Positions 1 to 7,158 of a DNA stretch of 22,628 nt are shown in pieces; positions within the stretch are counted from its first letter, which is position 1, and each line of letters starts with the position of its first letter. Made by a program: the position numbers and the translations under genes. Source of the stretch: Butyrivibrio sp. (GTDB taxonomy: Bacteria; Bacillota_A; Clostridia; Lachnospirales; Lachnospiraceae); contig JAILOW010000003.1 of assembly GCA_024690635.1 (NCBI GenBank), forward strand, positions 1 to 22,628, given 5' to 3'. A model generated the notes under the pieces. The model had not been told where the DNA came from, searched no databases, and was given only the letters and a program-made list of their open reading frames with translations.

Positions 1-58
1 GGAGTGGATGGGCAAAAAAGTTCCCGCCATCCTTTTATCAGGGGACCACAAAAAGGTT
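1..58 (+). other. Inverted trmD 3' fragment (fold-back at left end)
   Basis: Read on the plus strand from base 2, this stretch encodes EWMGKKVPAILLSGDHKKV. That matches the conserved C-terminal part of TrmD (W-x-G-x-x-VP-x-hLLSG-x-H-x-x-V), yet the rest of trmD lies on the minus strand from base 592 to about 58. The two pieces meet in opposite polarity around bases 50-58, where AAAAAGGTT is shared as a short homology. About 25-30 codons of the true gene that should separate the two pieces are missing. An inverted piece with loss of the intervening segment is the typical product of strand switching in whole-genome amplification, and I read it as an artefact rather than a rearrangement. Confidence 0.85.
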
Positions 59-592
59 GTTGGCAAAGCTCTCTGTCATGGCTGATTCGTCATTATTAAG
101 AACTCCCGGTACAAGACGGGAAATTGCATCTATCATGACCATGGCGGGAAGTTCGCCTCCGGTGAGCACATAGTCGCCAATGGAAACATAGTCTGTAACT
201 ATCTCCTCAAGGACCCTTTCGTCTACGCCCTCATAGTGTCCGCACAAAAAGACAAGATCCTCTTCCCTTGAAAGCTCACTTGCAAGCTTTTGGTCAAAAA
301 CTCTGCCCTGTGGCGTTACATATACAACTCTGAGAGGCTTATCTTCTGAAGGATTGATTTTCTCCTTTATAGCCTGAAAACAGTCGTATATTGGCTGAGC
401 CTGCATGAGCATCCCGGCTCCGCCGCCGTATGTATAATCATCCACCTTGCGGTGTTTAAGATCTGCCGAATAGTCTCTGATATTTACCGCATCAAAAGAA
501 ATATATCCTTTATCAACGGCTCTTCCCGTGATGCTGGTCATAAGTCCCTGCATGATCATCTCGGGAAACAAAGTCATAATATGAAAATTCAT
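38..592 (-). CDS. trmD: tRNA (guanine-N1)-methyltransferase TrmD, C-terminally truncated at chimeric junction
   Basis: TrmD methylates G37 next to the anticodon of tRNAs with S-adenosylmethionine, which prevents +1 frameshifting. The start MNFHIMTLFPEM is typical. The knotted SPOUT core is present: YGGGAGMLM near residues 56-64, CGHYEGVDERV, and SIGDYVLTGGELPA. The frame ends after 184 residues, whereas the family has about 230-250. Residues up to about ANNL (180) look genuine. The last four residues (FVVP) and the TGA come from the inverted fragment at the left end, so the stop is not natural. The start has only a modest AGG 11 bases upstream. The gene follows khpA after a 78-nt spacer holding a hairpin, and rimM, which usually separates the two, is absent. 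Confidence 0.93.
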   Translation of the reverse strand: MNFHIMTLFPEMIMQGLMTSITGRAVDKGYISFDAVNIRDYSADLKHRKVDDYTYGGGAGMLMQAQPIYDCFQAIKEKINPSEDKPLRVVYVTPQGRVFDQKLASELSREEDLVFLCGHYEGVDERVLEEIVTDYVSIGDYVLTGGELPAMVMIDAISRLVPGVLNNDESAMTESFANNLFVVP

Positions 593-613
593 TCTCTTTA
601 CCTGAATAGTTTT

Positions 614-658
614 AAAGTCAAAAGAGTCGAATAAAGCGTGATCAGCCCTATTCGACTC
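614..658 (-). terminator. Hairpin with short T-run between khpA and trmD
   Basis: A perfect 10-bp inverted repeat (GAGTCGAATA at 624-633 and TATTCGACTC at 649-658, 15-nt loop) is followed on the minus strand by TTTTGACTTT. It looks like a moderate intrinsic terminator or attenuator after khpA. The stem has 40% G/C and the T-run is short, so readthrough into trmD is likely. Confidence 0.5.
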
Positions 659-670
659 AAATAAACGTTG

Positions 671-898
671 TTATACGATCTCTACATCAACCTTGAGGTT
701 TTCTCTTGTAGATGCAGCCTTGACAACAGCACGGATAGCCTTGGCTATACGACCCTGCTTGCCAATTACCTTGCCCATGTCTGAAGGTGCAACATGAAGC
801 TCGATCATAATATTACGCCCGTCTGACTTTTCGGAAACAACTACTTCATCCGGATTATCAACAAGCGCCTTTGCGATAACTTCAACTAATTCTTTCAT
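671..898 (-). CDS. khpA: KH-domain RNA-binding protein KhpA (YlqC)
   Basis: This 75-residue protein has a single type II KH domain, with the RNA-contacting GKVIGKQGR loop at residues 42-50. KhpA proteins of Firmicutes bind RNA, often as a heterodimer with KhpB/Jag, and affect ribosome function and cell-wall regulation; that role is known from the family, not shown here. Length and sequence are typical. The start follows a strong GGAGG seven bases upstream. The gene lies 40 nt after rpsP on the same strand, its standard place in Clostridia, and is followed by a hairpin before trmD. Confidence 0.95.
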   Translation of the reverse strand: MKELVEVIAKALVDNPDEVVVSEKSDGRNIMIELHVAPSDMGKVIGKQGRIAKAIRAVVKAASTRENLKVDVEIV

Positions 899-938
899 TG
901 ATTAACCTCCGGCATTTTTATAGAAAAACTCTATGAAA

Positions 939-1184
939 TTATTTCTGAATGCCGGCCTGTTTGAACAGCTTAGCAACTGACTCTGTAGGCTGTGCACCGT
1001 TTGAAAGCCACTTCTTTGCAAGCTCCTCGTTAACCTTTACTGTGCTGGGATCTGTGTTGGGATCGTATGTTCCGATCTCCTCGATGAACTTACCCTGTAC
1101 AGGGAACTTAGAATCAGAAACGATGATTCTGTAGAAAGGAACCTTCTTCTTACCAATTCTCTTTAATCTGATCTTTACTGCCAT
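939..1184 (-). CDS. rpsP: 30S ribosomal protein S16
   Basis: The 81 residues start [20 protein letters not shown], the hallmark of bacterial S16, a 30S assembly protein that binds 16S rRNA. The length is normal for Gram-positive bacteria. An AGGAGG-like site (TGGAGGAAATTTAAA before ATG) sets the start. It lies 99 nt downstream of ffh and 40 nt upstream of khpA, the normal order for the ffh-rpsP-khpA cluster. The 99-nt spacer contains no gene; it has A/T-rich sequence and a weak 5-bp hairpin near 1243-1256. Confidence 0.98.
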   Translation of the reverse strand: MAVKIRLKRIGKKKVPFYRIIVSDSKFPVQGKFIEEIGTYDPNTDPSTVKVNEELAKKWLSNGAQPTESVAKLFKQAGIQK

Positions 1185-1283
1185 TTTAAATTTCCTCCAT
1201 TTAATAAATATAAGATAGATAGATTGTTTTTATATGTATAAAGCAGCCTCTGCTGCAAAGACATATCTTAGTAAACAGCTCTT

Positions 1284-2648
1284 TTAAAAGAACTTACCGC
1301 CGGGGAAACGGCCAAGACCGCCAAATCTTCCCTTTTTTCCGCCCATAAGTCCGGGCATCTGTTTCATCATCTTTTGCATCTGTTCAAACTGCTTGATGAA
1401 TCTGTTTACGTCGGCGATATCATTGCCCGAGCCCTTGGCGATCCTGAACTTCCTCTGGGGACTCATAAGCTTGGGGTTTTGTCTCTCCTGAGGAGTCATG
1501 GATAAAACTATGGCTTCCATTCTTGCAAGCTGTTTCTCATCAGGAAGCTGGTCATCGCTTATCTTGCCCATTCCGGGAAGCATGCCCATGATAGCTCCAA
1601 GCCCGCCCATGCTGCGCATCTGCTTCATGCTCTCAAGATACATCTCGAAGTCGATCTTGCCCTTCTTCATCTTGGAAGCCATCTGACGCTCTTTTTCAGC
1701 GTCCATTTCAGCATTGGCTTCAACAGCCTTGTCGATAAGACTCAGCACATCACCCATGCCAAGGATACGACTAGCCATTCTGTCCGGATAAAACTGCTCA
1801 AGGTCAGAGAGCTTTTCTCCCATGCCCACGTACAAAATGGGCTTGCCTGTAACGGCTTTTGCGGAAAGTGCCGCACCACCTCTGGAATCACCATCCATCT
1901 TGGAAAGGATGATGCCGTCAATTCCGACCTTTTCATTGAACTCAGATGCTACATTAACCGCATCCTGACCTGTCATGGCATCAACAACCAGAAGTGACTG
2001 GTGAACCGTAACAGCTTCTTTTATATTGATAAGCTCATTCATCATGGCTTCATCAATCTGGAGACGTCCGGCAGTATCAATGATCACAACGTTGTTGCCG
2101 TTTTTCTTTGCCTGATCGATACTTGCCTTAGCAATTTCCACAGGATTTACATCTGTGCCCATGGAAAAGAAATCAACCTGCTGTTTTTCAGCATTTATCT
2201 GCAGCTGATCAACAGCCGCAGGTCTGTAGATATCACAGGCAACAAGAAGAGGCTTTCTGCCTTTCATCTTCATCTTTCCGGCAATCTTGGCTGCAGTTGT
2301 TGTTTTACCTGCACCCTGAAGACCGCACATCATGATGACCGTGATCTCATTTACAGGAAGAAGGCTTATCTCTGTGGTTTCAGACCCCATGAGATTTACA
2401 AGCTCTTCGTTAACGATCTTTATAACCATCTGAGCGGGGTTAAGGCCCTTTAAAACATCCTCTCCCACAGCTCTTTCCTGAACCGATGAAATAAACTGTT
2501 TAACAACCTTAAAGCTTACATCCGCCTCAAGAAGTGCCATTTTGACTTCCTTGAGTGAAGCCTTTACATCCTCTTCAGTGAGAAGTCCCTTGCCTCTAAG
2601 GTTTTTAAATACATTTTGAAGTTTGTCGGTAAGACTTTCAAAAGCCAT
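1284..2648 (-). CDS. ffh: Signal recognition particle GTPase Ffh (SRP54)
   Basis: Ffh binds 4.5S/6S SRP RNA and signal sequences of nascent membrane and secreted proteins, and docks ribosomes to the membrane through FtsY. The 454 residues show the N domain (about 1-90), then the G domain with GLQGAGKT (109-116), DTAGRL (191-196) and SKMDGDSRGG (249-258). A methionine-rich M domain follows from about 330, ending in a Met/Gly/Lys-rich tail. Length is typical. Its ATG overlaps the TGA of ylxM by one base, so the two are translationally coupled and share the promoter at 3028-3056. FtsY, its receptor, is in the same window but separated by four inserted genes. Confidence 0.98.
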   Translation of the reverse strand: MAFESLTDKLQNVFKNLRGKGLLTEEDVKASLKEVKMALLEADVSFKVVKQFISSVQERAVGEDVLKGLNPAQMVIKIVNEELVNLMGSETTEISLLPVNEITVIMMCGLQGAGKTTTAAKIAGKMKMKGRKPLLVACDIYRPAAVDQLQINAEKQQVDFFSMGTDVNPVEIAKASIDQAKKNGNNVVIIDTAGRLQIDEAMMNELINIKEAVTVHQSLLVVDAMTGQDAVNVASEFNEKVGIDGIILSKMDGDSRGGAALSAKAVTGKPILYVGMGEKLSDLEQFYPDRMASRILGMGDVLSLIDKAVEANAEMDAEKERQMASKMKKGKIDFEMYLESMKQMRSMGGLGAIMGMLPGMGKISDDQLPDEKQLARMEAIVLSMTPQERQNPKLMSPQRKFRIAKGSGNDIADVNRFIKQFEQMQKMMKQMPGLMGGKKGRFGGLGRFPGGKFF

Positions 2649-2992
2649 CAGCCAAGCTCCTCTAATATCCTTGCGGAAATATCTGACAGATCTTTCAAAA
2701 GCTCAGCCTCTGAAATATCCGTTTTCTGCGAAAGAGCGCTAAGCGCCTCAGCTTCTTTTTTGATGGCATCGAAACGCCTGATCATGTGAAGCTTGTCCTC
2801 ATACCCCTGTAAAGTGGCCGTACACCGCTTAATTAGATCGTGAACTCCCTGTTTGCTGATACCGTGTTCGTCCGCAATCTCGGTAAGAGAAAGATCGTCG
2901 TAAAAGGCTTCTTCATATATGGTCTTTTGATGGTCTGTCAAAAGCTCGCCGTAGAAGTCATACAACAAGCCCTGTTCTACGATTTTCTTCAT
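2648..2992 (-). CDS. ylxM: YlxM/p13-like SRP-associated DNA-binding protein
   Basis: This is a small sigma-70 region-4-like helix-turn-helix protein of 114 residues. DLSLTEIADEHGISKQGVHDLIKR is the HTH and identifies the YlxM family, which is always found next to ffh. Its action is uncertain; in streptococci it has been linked to SRP GTPase activity. I chose the ATG at 2992 (MKKIVEQGLLYDFYGELL) because the family starts there and AGAGG lies six bases upstream. A longer in-frame reading from 3022 would add ten residues running into the promoter transcript start. It overlaps ffh by one base. Confidence 0.92.
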   Translation of the reverse strand: MKKIVEQGLLYDFYGELLTDHQKTIYEEAFYDDLSLTEIADEHGISKQGVHDLIKRCTATLQGYEDKLHMIRRFDAIKKEAEALSALSQKTDISEAELLKDLSDISARILEELG

Positions 2993-3025
2993 AAAAACCT
3001 CTGATTCCGCTCTTATGCACAATGG

Positions 3026-3089
3026 ATATGATAACCAAAATAAAAATATGTGTCAAGTATTTTTTCTTGACACTTATATATTATCATAT
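3026..3089. repeat. Nested inverted repeats around the ylxM promoter; possible terminator of the araC group
   Basis: GTGTCAAG (3050-3057) pairs with CTTGACAC (3066-3073) across an 8-nt loop. Outside it, ATATGATAA (3026-3034) is mirrored by TTATCATAT (3081-3089). One arm of the inner repeat contains the -35 and one arm of the outer repeat contains the -10. On the minus strand the inner hairpin is followed by ATATTTTTATTTT, so it could also end transcription of the upstream araC gene, whose TGA lies in the outer arm. An operator role is possible; neither is proven. Confidence 0.6.
3028..3056 (-). promoter_or_regulatory. Sigma-A promoter for ylxM-ffh-rpsP-khpA
   Basis: On the minus strand, TTGACA (3051-3056) and TATCAT (3028-3033) are separated by exactly 17 nt (3034-3050). 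The expected start is near 3021, about 30 nt before the ylxM ATG at 2992. This gives the SRP genes a promoter independent of the upstream ftsY-ilvA-araC group. The -35 lies inside one arm of an inverted repeat. Confidence 0.8.
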
Positions 3090-3932
3090 TTTTATTTCGG
3101 AAGGAGCTATTCCCAGTTGGTTTTTAAAGGCTCTGGTAAAAGATGAATAGTCCTTGAATCCGCATTCAAGGCAGGCGCTTGTTGCAGGCATTCCGCCCAT
3201 GATAAGGCTTCTTGCCATGAGTATTCTCTTTTCCGTTATATATTTATGTATGGAATAGCCTGTTTCGTTTTTGAATATGCGCATCATGTGGTACTTGCTC
3301 ATATAGAACCTGTCAGCCAAAAGATCTATGGAAAGATCTTTGCCCAGATTGTCGGTAATATATTCAATAAGCTCCACAACTTTTCTGTTGTATTTTGCCT
3401 CGGGGCTAAAGCCGTGATTCTCACTGATACATGCCCTGTTAAAGCTTATGAGAGCTTTTAGTACGTCAACCCTAAGGGCAAGCTCCCCTGCGTATTCTTT
3501 GTCCTTTACAAGAGTATCCTCTTCAACCACCTTAAGAAGGTCGTAAATACCGGCGCTTACTCCGGAAGGAAAACGCACCACATGGCTCTTAAGATCCGCA
3601 GCCTTGTCAAAGCAATCCGTCAGACCGTATTTTGAAAGGAATTCATCGCTAAGATACAGGATTATCCTGTCATAGTCCTCGTCCACCGTTTCATCGCAGG
3701 CAGGTCTGTGGATAAAAAACCTGTTAACAAGCACAAAATCGAAGGGTGAAAGCTCATACTCCCGCCCTTCGATCGAATATGTAACATTATCGCTAAGATT
3801 AAGGATCAGTTTGTGAAAATCATGATAGTGAAAAGGAATATCATTGAGACCTTTTCTACTTTTTATATGAAAGAAGCGAAAATCCCCCTCCAGATAGCCC
3901 TTCTGCTCATAAATCTCATTTTCAGTCATCAT
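3084..3932 (-). CDS. AraC-family transcriptional regulator
   Basis: The 282 residues fit the AraC/XylS plan. An N-terminal cupin-like sensor domain (about 15-110, with FHYHDFH at 34-40) leads to two C-terminal helix-turn-helix motifs. The first is about 201-222 (LLADRFYMSKYHMMRIFK) and the second about 250-271, including ECGFKDYSSFTRAFK. Such proteins usually sense small molecules (sugars, metabolites) and control nearby genes; the ligand cannot be told. The start could be either of two adjacent ATGs (3932 or 3929); upstream there is only a weak GGA. It begins one nt after the stop of the GH25 gene and is the last gene of the rnc-to-araC run. A second AraC-type protein of the same layout is encoded at 14160-15020. 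Confidence 0.9.
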   Translation of the reverse strand: MMTENEIYEQKGYLEGDFRFFHIKSRKGLNDIPFHYHDFHKLILNLSDNVTYSIEGREYELSPFDFVLVNRFFIHRPACDETVDEDYDRIILYLSDEFLSKYGLTDCFDKAADLKSHVVRFPSGVSAGIYDLLKVVEEDTLVKDKEYAGELALRVDVLKALISFNRACISENHGFSPEAKYNRKVVELIEYITDNLGKDLSIDLLADRFYMSKYHMMRIFKNETGYSIHKYITEKRILMARSLIMGGMPATSACLECGFKDYSSFTRAFKNQLGIAPSEIKI

Positions 3933-3933
3933 A

Positions 3934-5022
3934 TCAGTAATCCGTAATGCAAATGTTAAGATCTACGTTACCGTCAATTCCGGGAACCCTGCCCGTAGAA
4001 CTGTACTGCCAGATATCAAAATGATAAGGATAATACAAAGGTGTTCCGTAATATGCGATCCAAATGCCGTAATCCTCAACATCCTTTACATCCATCAAAA
4101 GAGTAAAGGACTTAACGTTGCCGTAAACCATGGGTTTATAGCCTGCATTTTTAATGGTATCACAAAATACCTTAACCGCTGCCTCGTATTCATCGGTTGT
4201 AAGGTCCACGGTTCTGGCGTTGTCAGACTCAGCCGACTCAACGTCTATAACAACGGGATATTTGATGTTGTAGGGCTCGATAAGATCAAGGATAAGCTGA
4301 GCTTCTTCTTTTGCCTCATCCTCATTGACAGCCTGAGAATAGAAATAAACTCCAACATCAATGCCGTTTTCTATGGCACCTTCAATATTGTCTGTAAAAG
4401 TATCATCCTCAAGGAGCTTACCTTCCGTTGTTCCGCGAAGGCCCGCTCTGATAATCGCAAAATCAATGCCTGAAGAAGCAACCTTTTTCCAGTCAATCTC
4501 GCCCTGGAATCTTGAAACATCTATTCCGTTTTTGATCTTTACATCAGGATCCTCGCCCACATATTTAAGATATCCGTTGTCTCCGATCTCAAAATCAGTC
4601 TCGGTAAATCCGTGATGCTCGATCTCATCGCTTATGGGAAAGAAATAATATCTGCCTGAGCTGGCCACAACCATCTGATCAGGGAAAAGAGCTCTGATGG
4701 CAGATGTGGCTCCGTCTCCGTTTTCAAGCTTTTGGCGGATCATATCCCTGATGCTGTTTTTTGTGAACTCTTCTGCCTGAAGAGCAGCATCATCCGCAAG
4801 CTTCTGAGCCTCTGCCTCGGTATAGTAATCCTCGGTATTAAAAGACTCAAGCTCGCTCCTTACGGCGTCCTCCTCTCTCTGAAGCCCGGCATTTTTAATG
4901 ATCAGCACTATGCTGAGGGACAATGCCATAAGAGCCACAAGGCTAAGGAAGATAATGGATATGATATTGTGTGTATTTCTGACGCCTCGGCGTTCTCTTG
5001 TTTCCTGTGTATTATTGCTCAT
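3934..5022 (-). CDS. Membrane-anchored GH25 lysozyme-like (muramidase) protein
   Basis: This 362-residue protein has a charged N-terminus and one hydrophobic segment (about 19-43, no obvious cleavage site), so it is probably a signal anchor with the rest outside the cell. A helical, acidic spacer follows (about 48-160), then a GH25 domain from NGIDVSRFQGEIDW (165-178) to the end. The DVE triad at 260-262 provides the catalytic Asp/Glu pair of the family, and the IWQYSS motif and terminal NVDLNICITDY are typical. GH25 enzymes cleave the MurNAc-GlcNAc bond of peptidoglycan, so a wall-remodelling role is likely. It is tightly packed between yitT (3 nt) and araC (1 nt). The ribosome site is weak, suggesting translational coupling to yitT. 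Confidence 0.9.
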   Translation of the reverse strand: MSNNTQETRERRGVRNTHNIISIIFLSLVALMALSLSIVLIIKNAGLQREEDAVRSELESFNTEDYYTEAEAQKLADDAALQAEEFTKNSIRDMIRQKLENGDGATSAIRALFPDQMVVASSGRYYFFPISDEIEHHGFTETDFEIGDNGYLKYVGEDPDVKIKNGIDVSRFQGEIDWKKVASSGIDFAIIRAGLRGTTEGKLLEDDTFTDNIEGAIENGIDVGVYFYSQAVNEDEAKEEAQLILDLIEPYNIKYPVVIDVESAESDNARTVDLTTDEYEAAVKVFCDTIKNAGYKPMVYGNVKSFTLLMDVKDVEDYGIWIAYYGTPLYYPYHFDIWQYSSTGRVPGIDGNVDLNICITDY

Positions 5023-5025
5023 AGT

Positions 5026-5904
5026 TTACATTCTTTCGTCGAAGTAACTCTTGTAGCCTTCACCGAAGATCTCGTTGGCACTGGAAACGATCATAAATGC
5101 ATTGGGGTCTTCCTGCTTTACGATCTCCTCTGCCTGAGGTGAAAGCCTCTTTCTGATGGCACACATGATAACCTTCTTTTTCTCACCGCTGTAACCGCCC
5201 TGGGCAAAGACATGGGTAACTCCGATGTCCAGCTCCTGAAGGAGTCTTGCAGTGATGATATCCGGCTTGTCTGAGATGATGTAGATAAGCTTGGCCTCGT
5301 CTCTTCCGTAGAGTACAAGGTCAAGGACTGTTGAAGTCACAAACACGGACATAAAGGAATAAAGAGCTGCTGTTATATCCTGAAATACTATTGCCGCTGC
5401 TACAAGTACGAACATATCCGTCAAAAGATAGAGATTGCCTGTCTTGAGATGGGGATATTTGATTCGAAGGAGCTTGATGATAACATCCGTTCCTCCTGTA
5501 GTAGCGTGGCACTTAAAAGCAATTCCTATTGCAACAGCCGTAGCTGCACTTCCGAAAATAACACCAAGTATCCTGTCATAGATCATCCAGCTTGGGAAAT
5601 AGTTGGTGCAAAAATCAGTTACCACGGAAATCATAACCGTACAATAAATGGTGGATACGGTAAATCTGATACCGAATTTCCAGATAGCCAGAAGAAGGAT
5701 CGGTATGTTCATAATCATGAACCACATACCTGTACCGATGTTCAAAACTCTGTTAAGAACAATGGCAAGACCTGTAAGTCCGCCGGGAGCGATATTATTT
5801 GGATCTATCAAAAAGCTTGTTCCCGCTCCGTAAAGAATAGCTGCAAAAGTAATGATCAGATACTCAAGGATCCTCTTTTGTGGTGTTACTTTATTTTTTT
5901 CCAT
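5026..5904 (-). CDS. YitT-family membrane protein with DUF2179 domain
   Basis: The 292 residues form an N-terminal membrane part (about 1-205, five to six hydrophobic segments; PGGLTGLAIVLN is typical of the YitT/DUF161 family). A cytosolic C-terminal DUF2179 domain follows (about 210-290, including YIISDKPDII and VTHVFAQGGYSGEKKKV). Function is unknown for the family; transport is guessed. It starts two nt after the ilvA stop, with AAGGAC 13 bases upstream, and is followed after 3 nt by the GH25 gene, so it belongs to the same transcription unit. Confidence 0.9.
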   Translation of the reverse strand: MEKNKVTPQKRILEYLIITFAAILYGAGTSFLIDPNNIAPGGLTGLAIVLNRVLNIGTGMWFMIMNIPILLLAIWKFGIRFTVSTIYCTVMISVVTDFCTNYFPSWMIYDRILGVIFGSAATAVAIGIAFKCHATTGGTDVIIKLLRIKYPHLKTGNLYLLTDMFVLVAAAIVFQDITAALYSFMSVFVTSTVLDLVLYGRDEAKLIYIISDKPDIITARLLQELDIGVTHVFAQGGYSGEKKKVIMCAIRKRLSPQAEEIVKQEDPNAFMIVSSANEIFGEGYKSYFDERM

Positions 5905-5906
5905 TA

Positions 5907-7133
5907 TTAAATATTTGTCCTTACAATTCTGGGCTGATACCCTTTTTCATTAAGAGCGTTTATGATCTCCTCTTTGTGCTCTGTTCCGAAGGCTTCAAGC
6001 GTAATGCGAAGCTCAACGGCAGCGCTTCTGTTTATAGATACGAACTGGTTGTGTTCAAGCTTGATGACATTACCCTTAACATCCGCGATAACGCCGGATA
6101 CTCTTGAAAGCTCGCCGGGCTTGTCAGGAAGAAGAACGGATACGGTAAATATCCTGTCTCTCATGATAAGTCCCTGCTGAACCACAGAAGACATGGTGAT
6201 GATATCCATGTTTCCTCCGGATAATACGCAGGCAACCTTTTTGTCCTTTACATCAAGCTGCTTTAATGCAGCTACAGACAAAAGACCTGAATTTTCCACA
6301 ACCATCTTGTGATTCTCAACCATATCAAGGAATGATACAACAAGATCCTCATCGGGAACCGTGATGATATCGTCAAGGTTTTTCTGAAGATACGGGAAGA
6401 TGTGCTCTCCAGGTGTCTTTACGGCTGTGCCGTCTGCAATTGTATTTACTGTGGGAAGTGTGACAACGTGTCCTGCCTTTAAGGATTCCTGCATGCAGTT
6501 TGCTCCCGCAGGCTCAACACCTATAACCCTGATCCTTGGATTAAGGAGCTTGGCCAGTGTGGAAACACCTGTTGCAAGTCCGCCGCCTCCGATGGGCACA
6601 AGGATTATGTCCACTGTGGGAAGCTCTTTTATGATCTCCATTGCAATGGTTCCCTGACCTGTCGCAACGTCAAGATCATCAAAGGGATGGACCAGTGTAT
6701 ATCCGTGCTCCTTTGCAAGTTCAAGAGCCTTTTCATAGGCTTCGTCATAGACATTGCCGTGAAGAACAACCTCAGCTCCCAGAGCCTTGGTTCTGTTTAC
6801 CTTTAAAAGAGGTGTCGATGTGGGCATACAGATAGTAGCCTTCACTCCGTATTCTCTTGCCGCATAGGCAACGCCCTGAGCGTGGTTGCCGGCAGATGCG
6901 GTAATAAGTCCTCTTGCTCTTTCCTCTTCTGACATGGTGGTTATCTTGTAATAAGCACCTCTTACCTTGTAAGCTCCTGTCCTCTGAAGATTCTCAGGTT
7001 TTAAGAAAACCTCATTTCCCGTTGTCTGGCTCCAGTAATCGCTGTAGATAAGCTTGGTTTCCAGCGTTACCTTTTTCACGTCCTCATAAGCTTCTTCGAA
7101 TTTCTCAAGTGTCATTTTCTTATCTTCTGCCAT
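5907..7133 (-). CDS. ilvA: Threonine ammonia-lyase (threonine dehydratase) with ACT domain
   Basis: This enzyme converts L-threonine to 2-oxobutanoate and ammonia with pyridoxal phosphate, either for isoleucine synthesis or threonine breakdown. The PLP lysine lies in TGAYKVRGA (K56), the substrate loop is SAGNHAQG (79-86), and the phosphate-binding glycines are GGGGL (182-186). A single ACT domain occupies about 330-408, as in short TdcB/IlvA-type enzymes of Clostridia. I chose the ATG at 7133 (MAEDKKMTLEKFEEAY, 408 residues) because GGGGAAG lies upstream at good distance. A longer reading from 7175 would overlap the end of ftsY and add a basic, non-conserved stretch. It follows ftsY by 25 nt and precedes yitT by 2 nt. 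The symbol follows family use; a purely catabolic enzyme is possible. Confidence 0.93.
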   Translation of the reverse strand: MAEDKKMTLEKFEEAYEDVKKVTLETKLIYSDYWSQTTGNEVFLKPENLQRTGAYKVRGAYYKITTMSEEERARGLITASAGNHAQGVAYAAREYGVKATICMPTSTPLLKVNRTKALGAEVVLHGNVYDEAYEKALELAKEHGYTLVHPFDDLDVATGQGTIAMEIIKELPTVDIILVPIGGGGLATGVSTLAKLLNPRIRVIGVEPAGANCMQESLKAGHVVTLPTVNTIADGTAVKTPGEHIFPYLQKNLDDIITVPDEDLVVSFLDMVENHKMVVENSGLLSVAALKQLDVKDKKVACVLSGGNMDIITMSSVVQQGLIMRDRIFTVSVLLPDKPGELSRVSGVIADVKGNVIKLEHNQFVSINRSAAVELRITLEAFGTEHKEEIINALNEKGYQPRIVRTNI

Positions 7134-7158
7134 CTTTTTCTTCCCCAATCTAACTTTT

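Noticed and set aside
1243..1256. Hairpin GCAGC/GCTGC between ffh and rpsP as a terminator
   Set aside because: Only five pairs, followed on the minus strand by TTTATACATA; too weak to call.
2993..3022. Longer ylxM start at 3022
   Set aside because: It would begin at about the expected transcript start, lacks a ribosome site, and adds residues absent from the family; AGAGG supports 2992.
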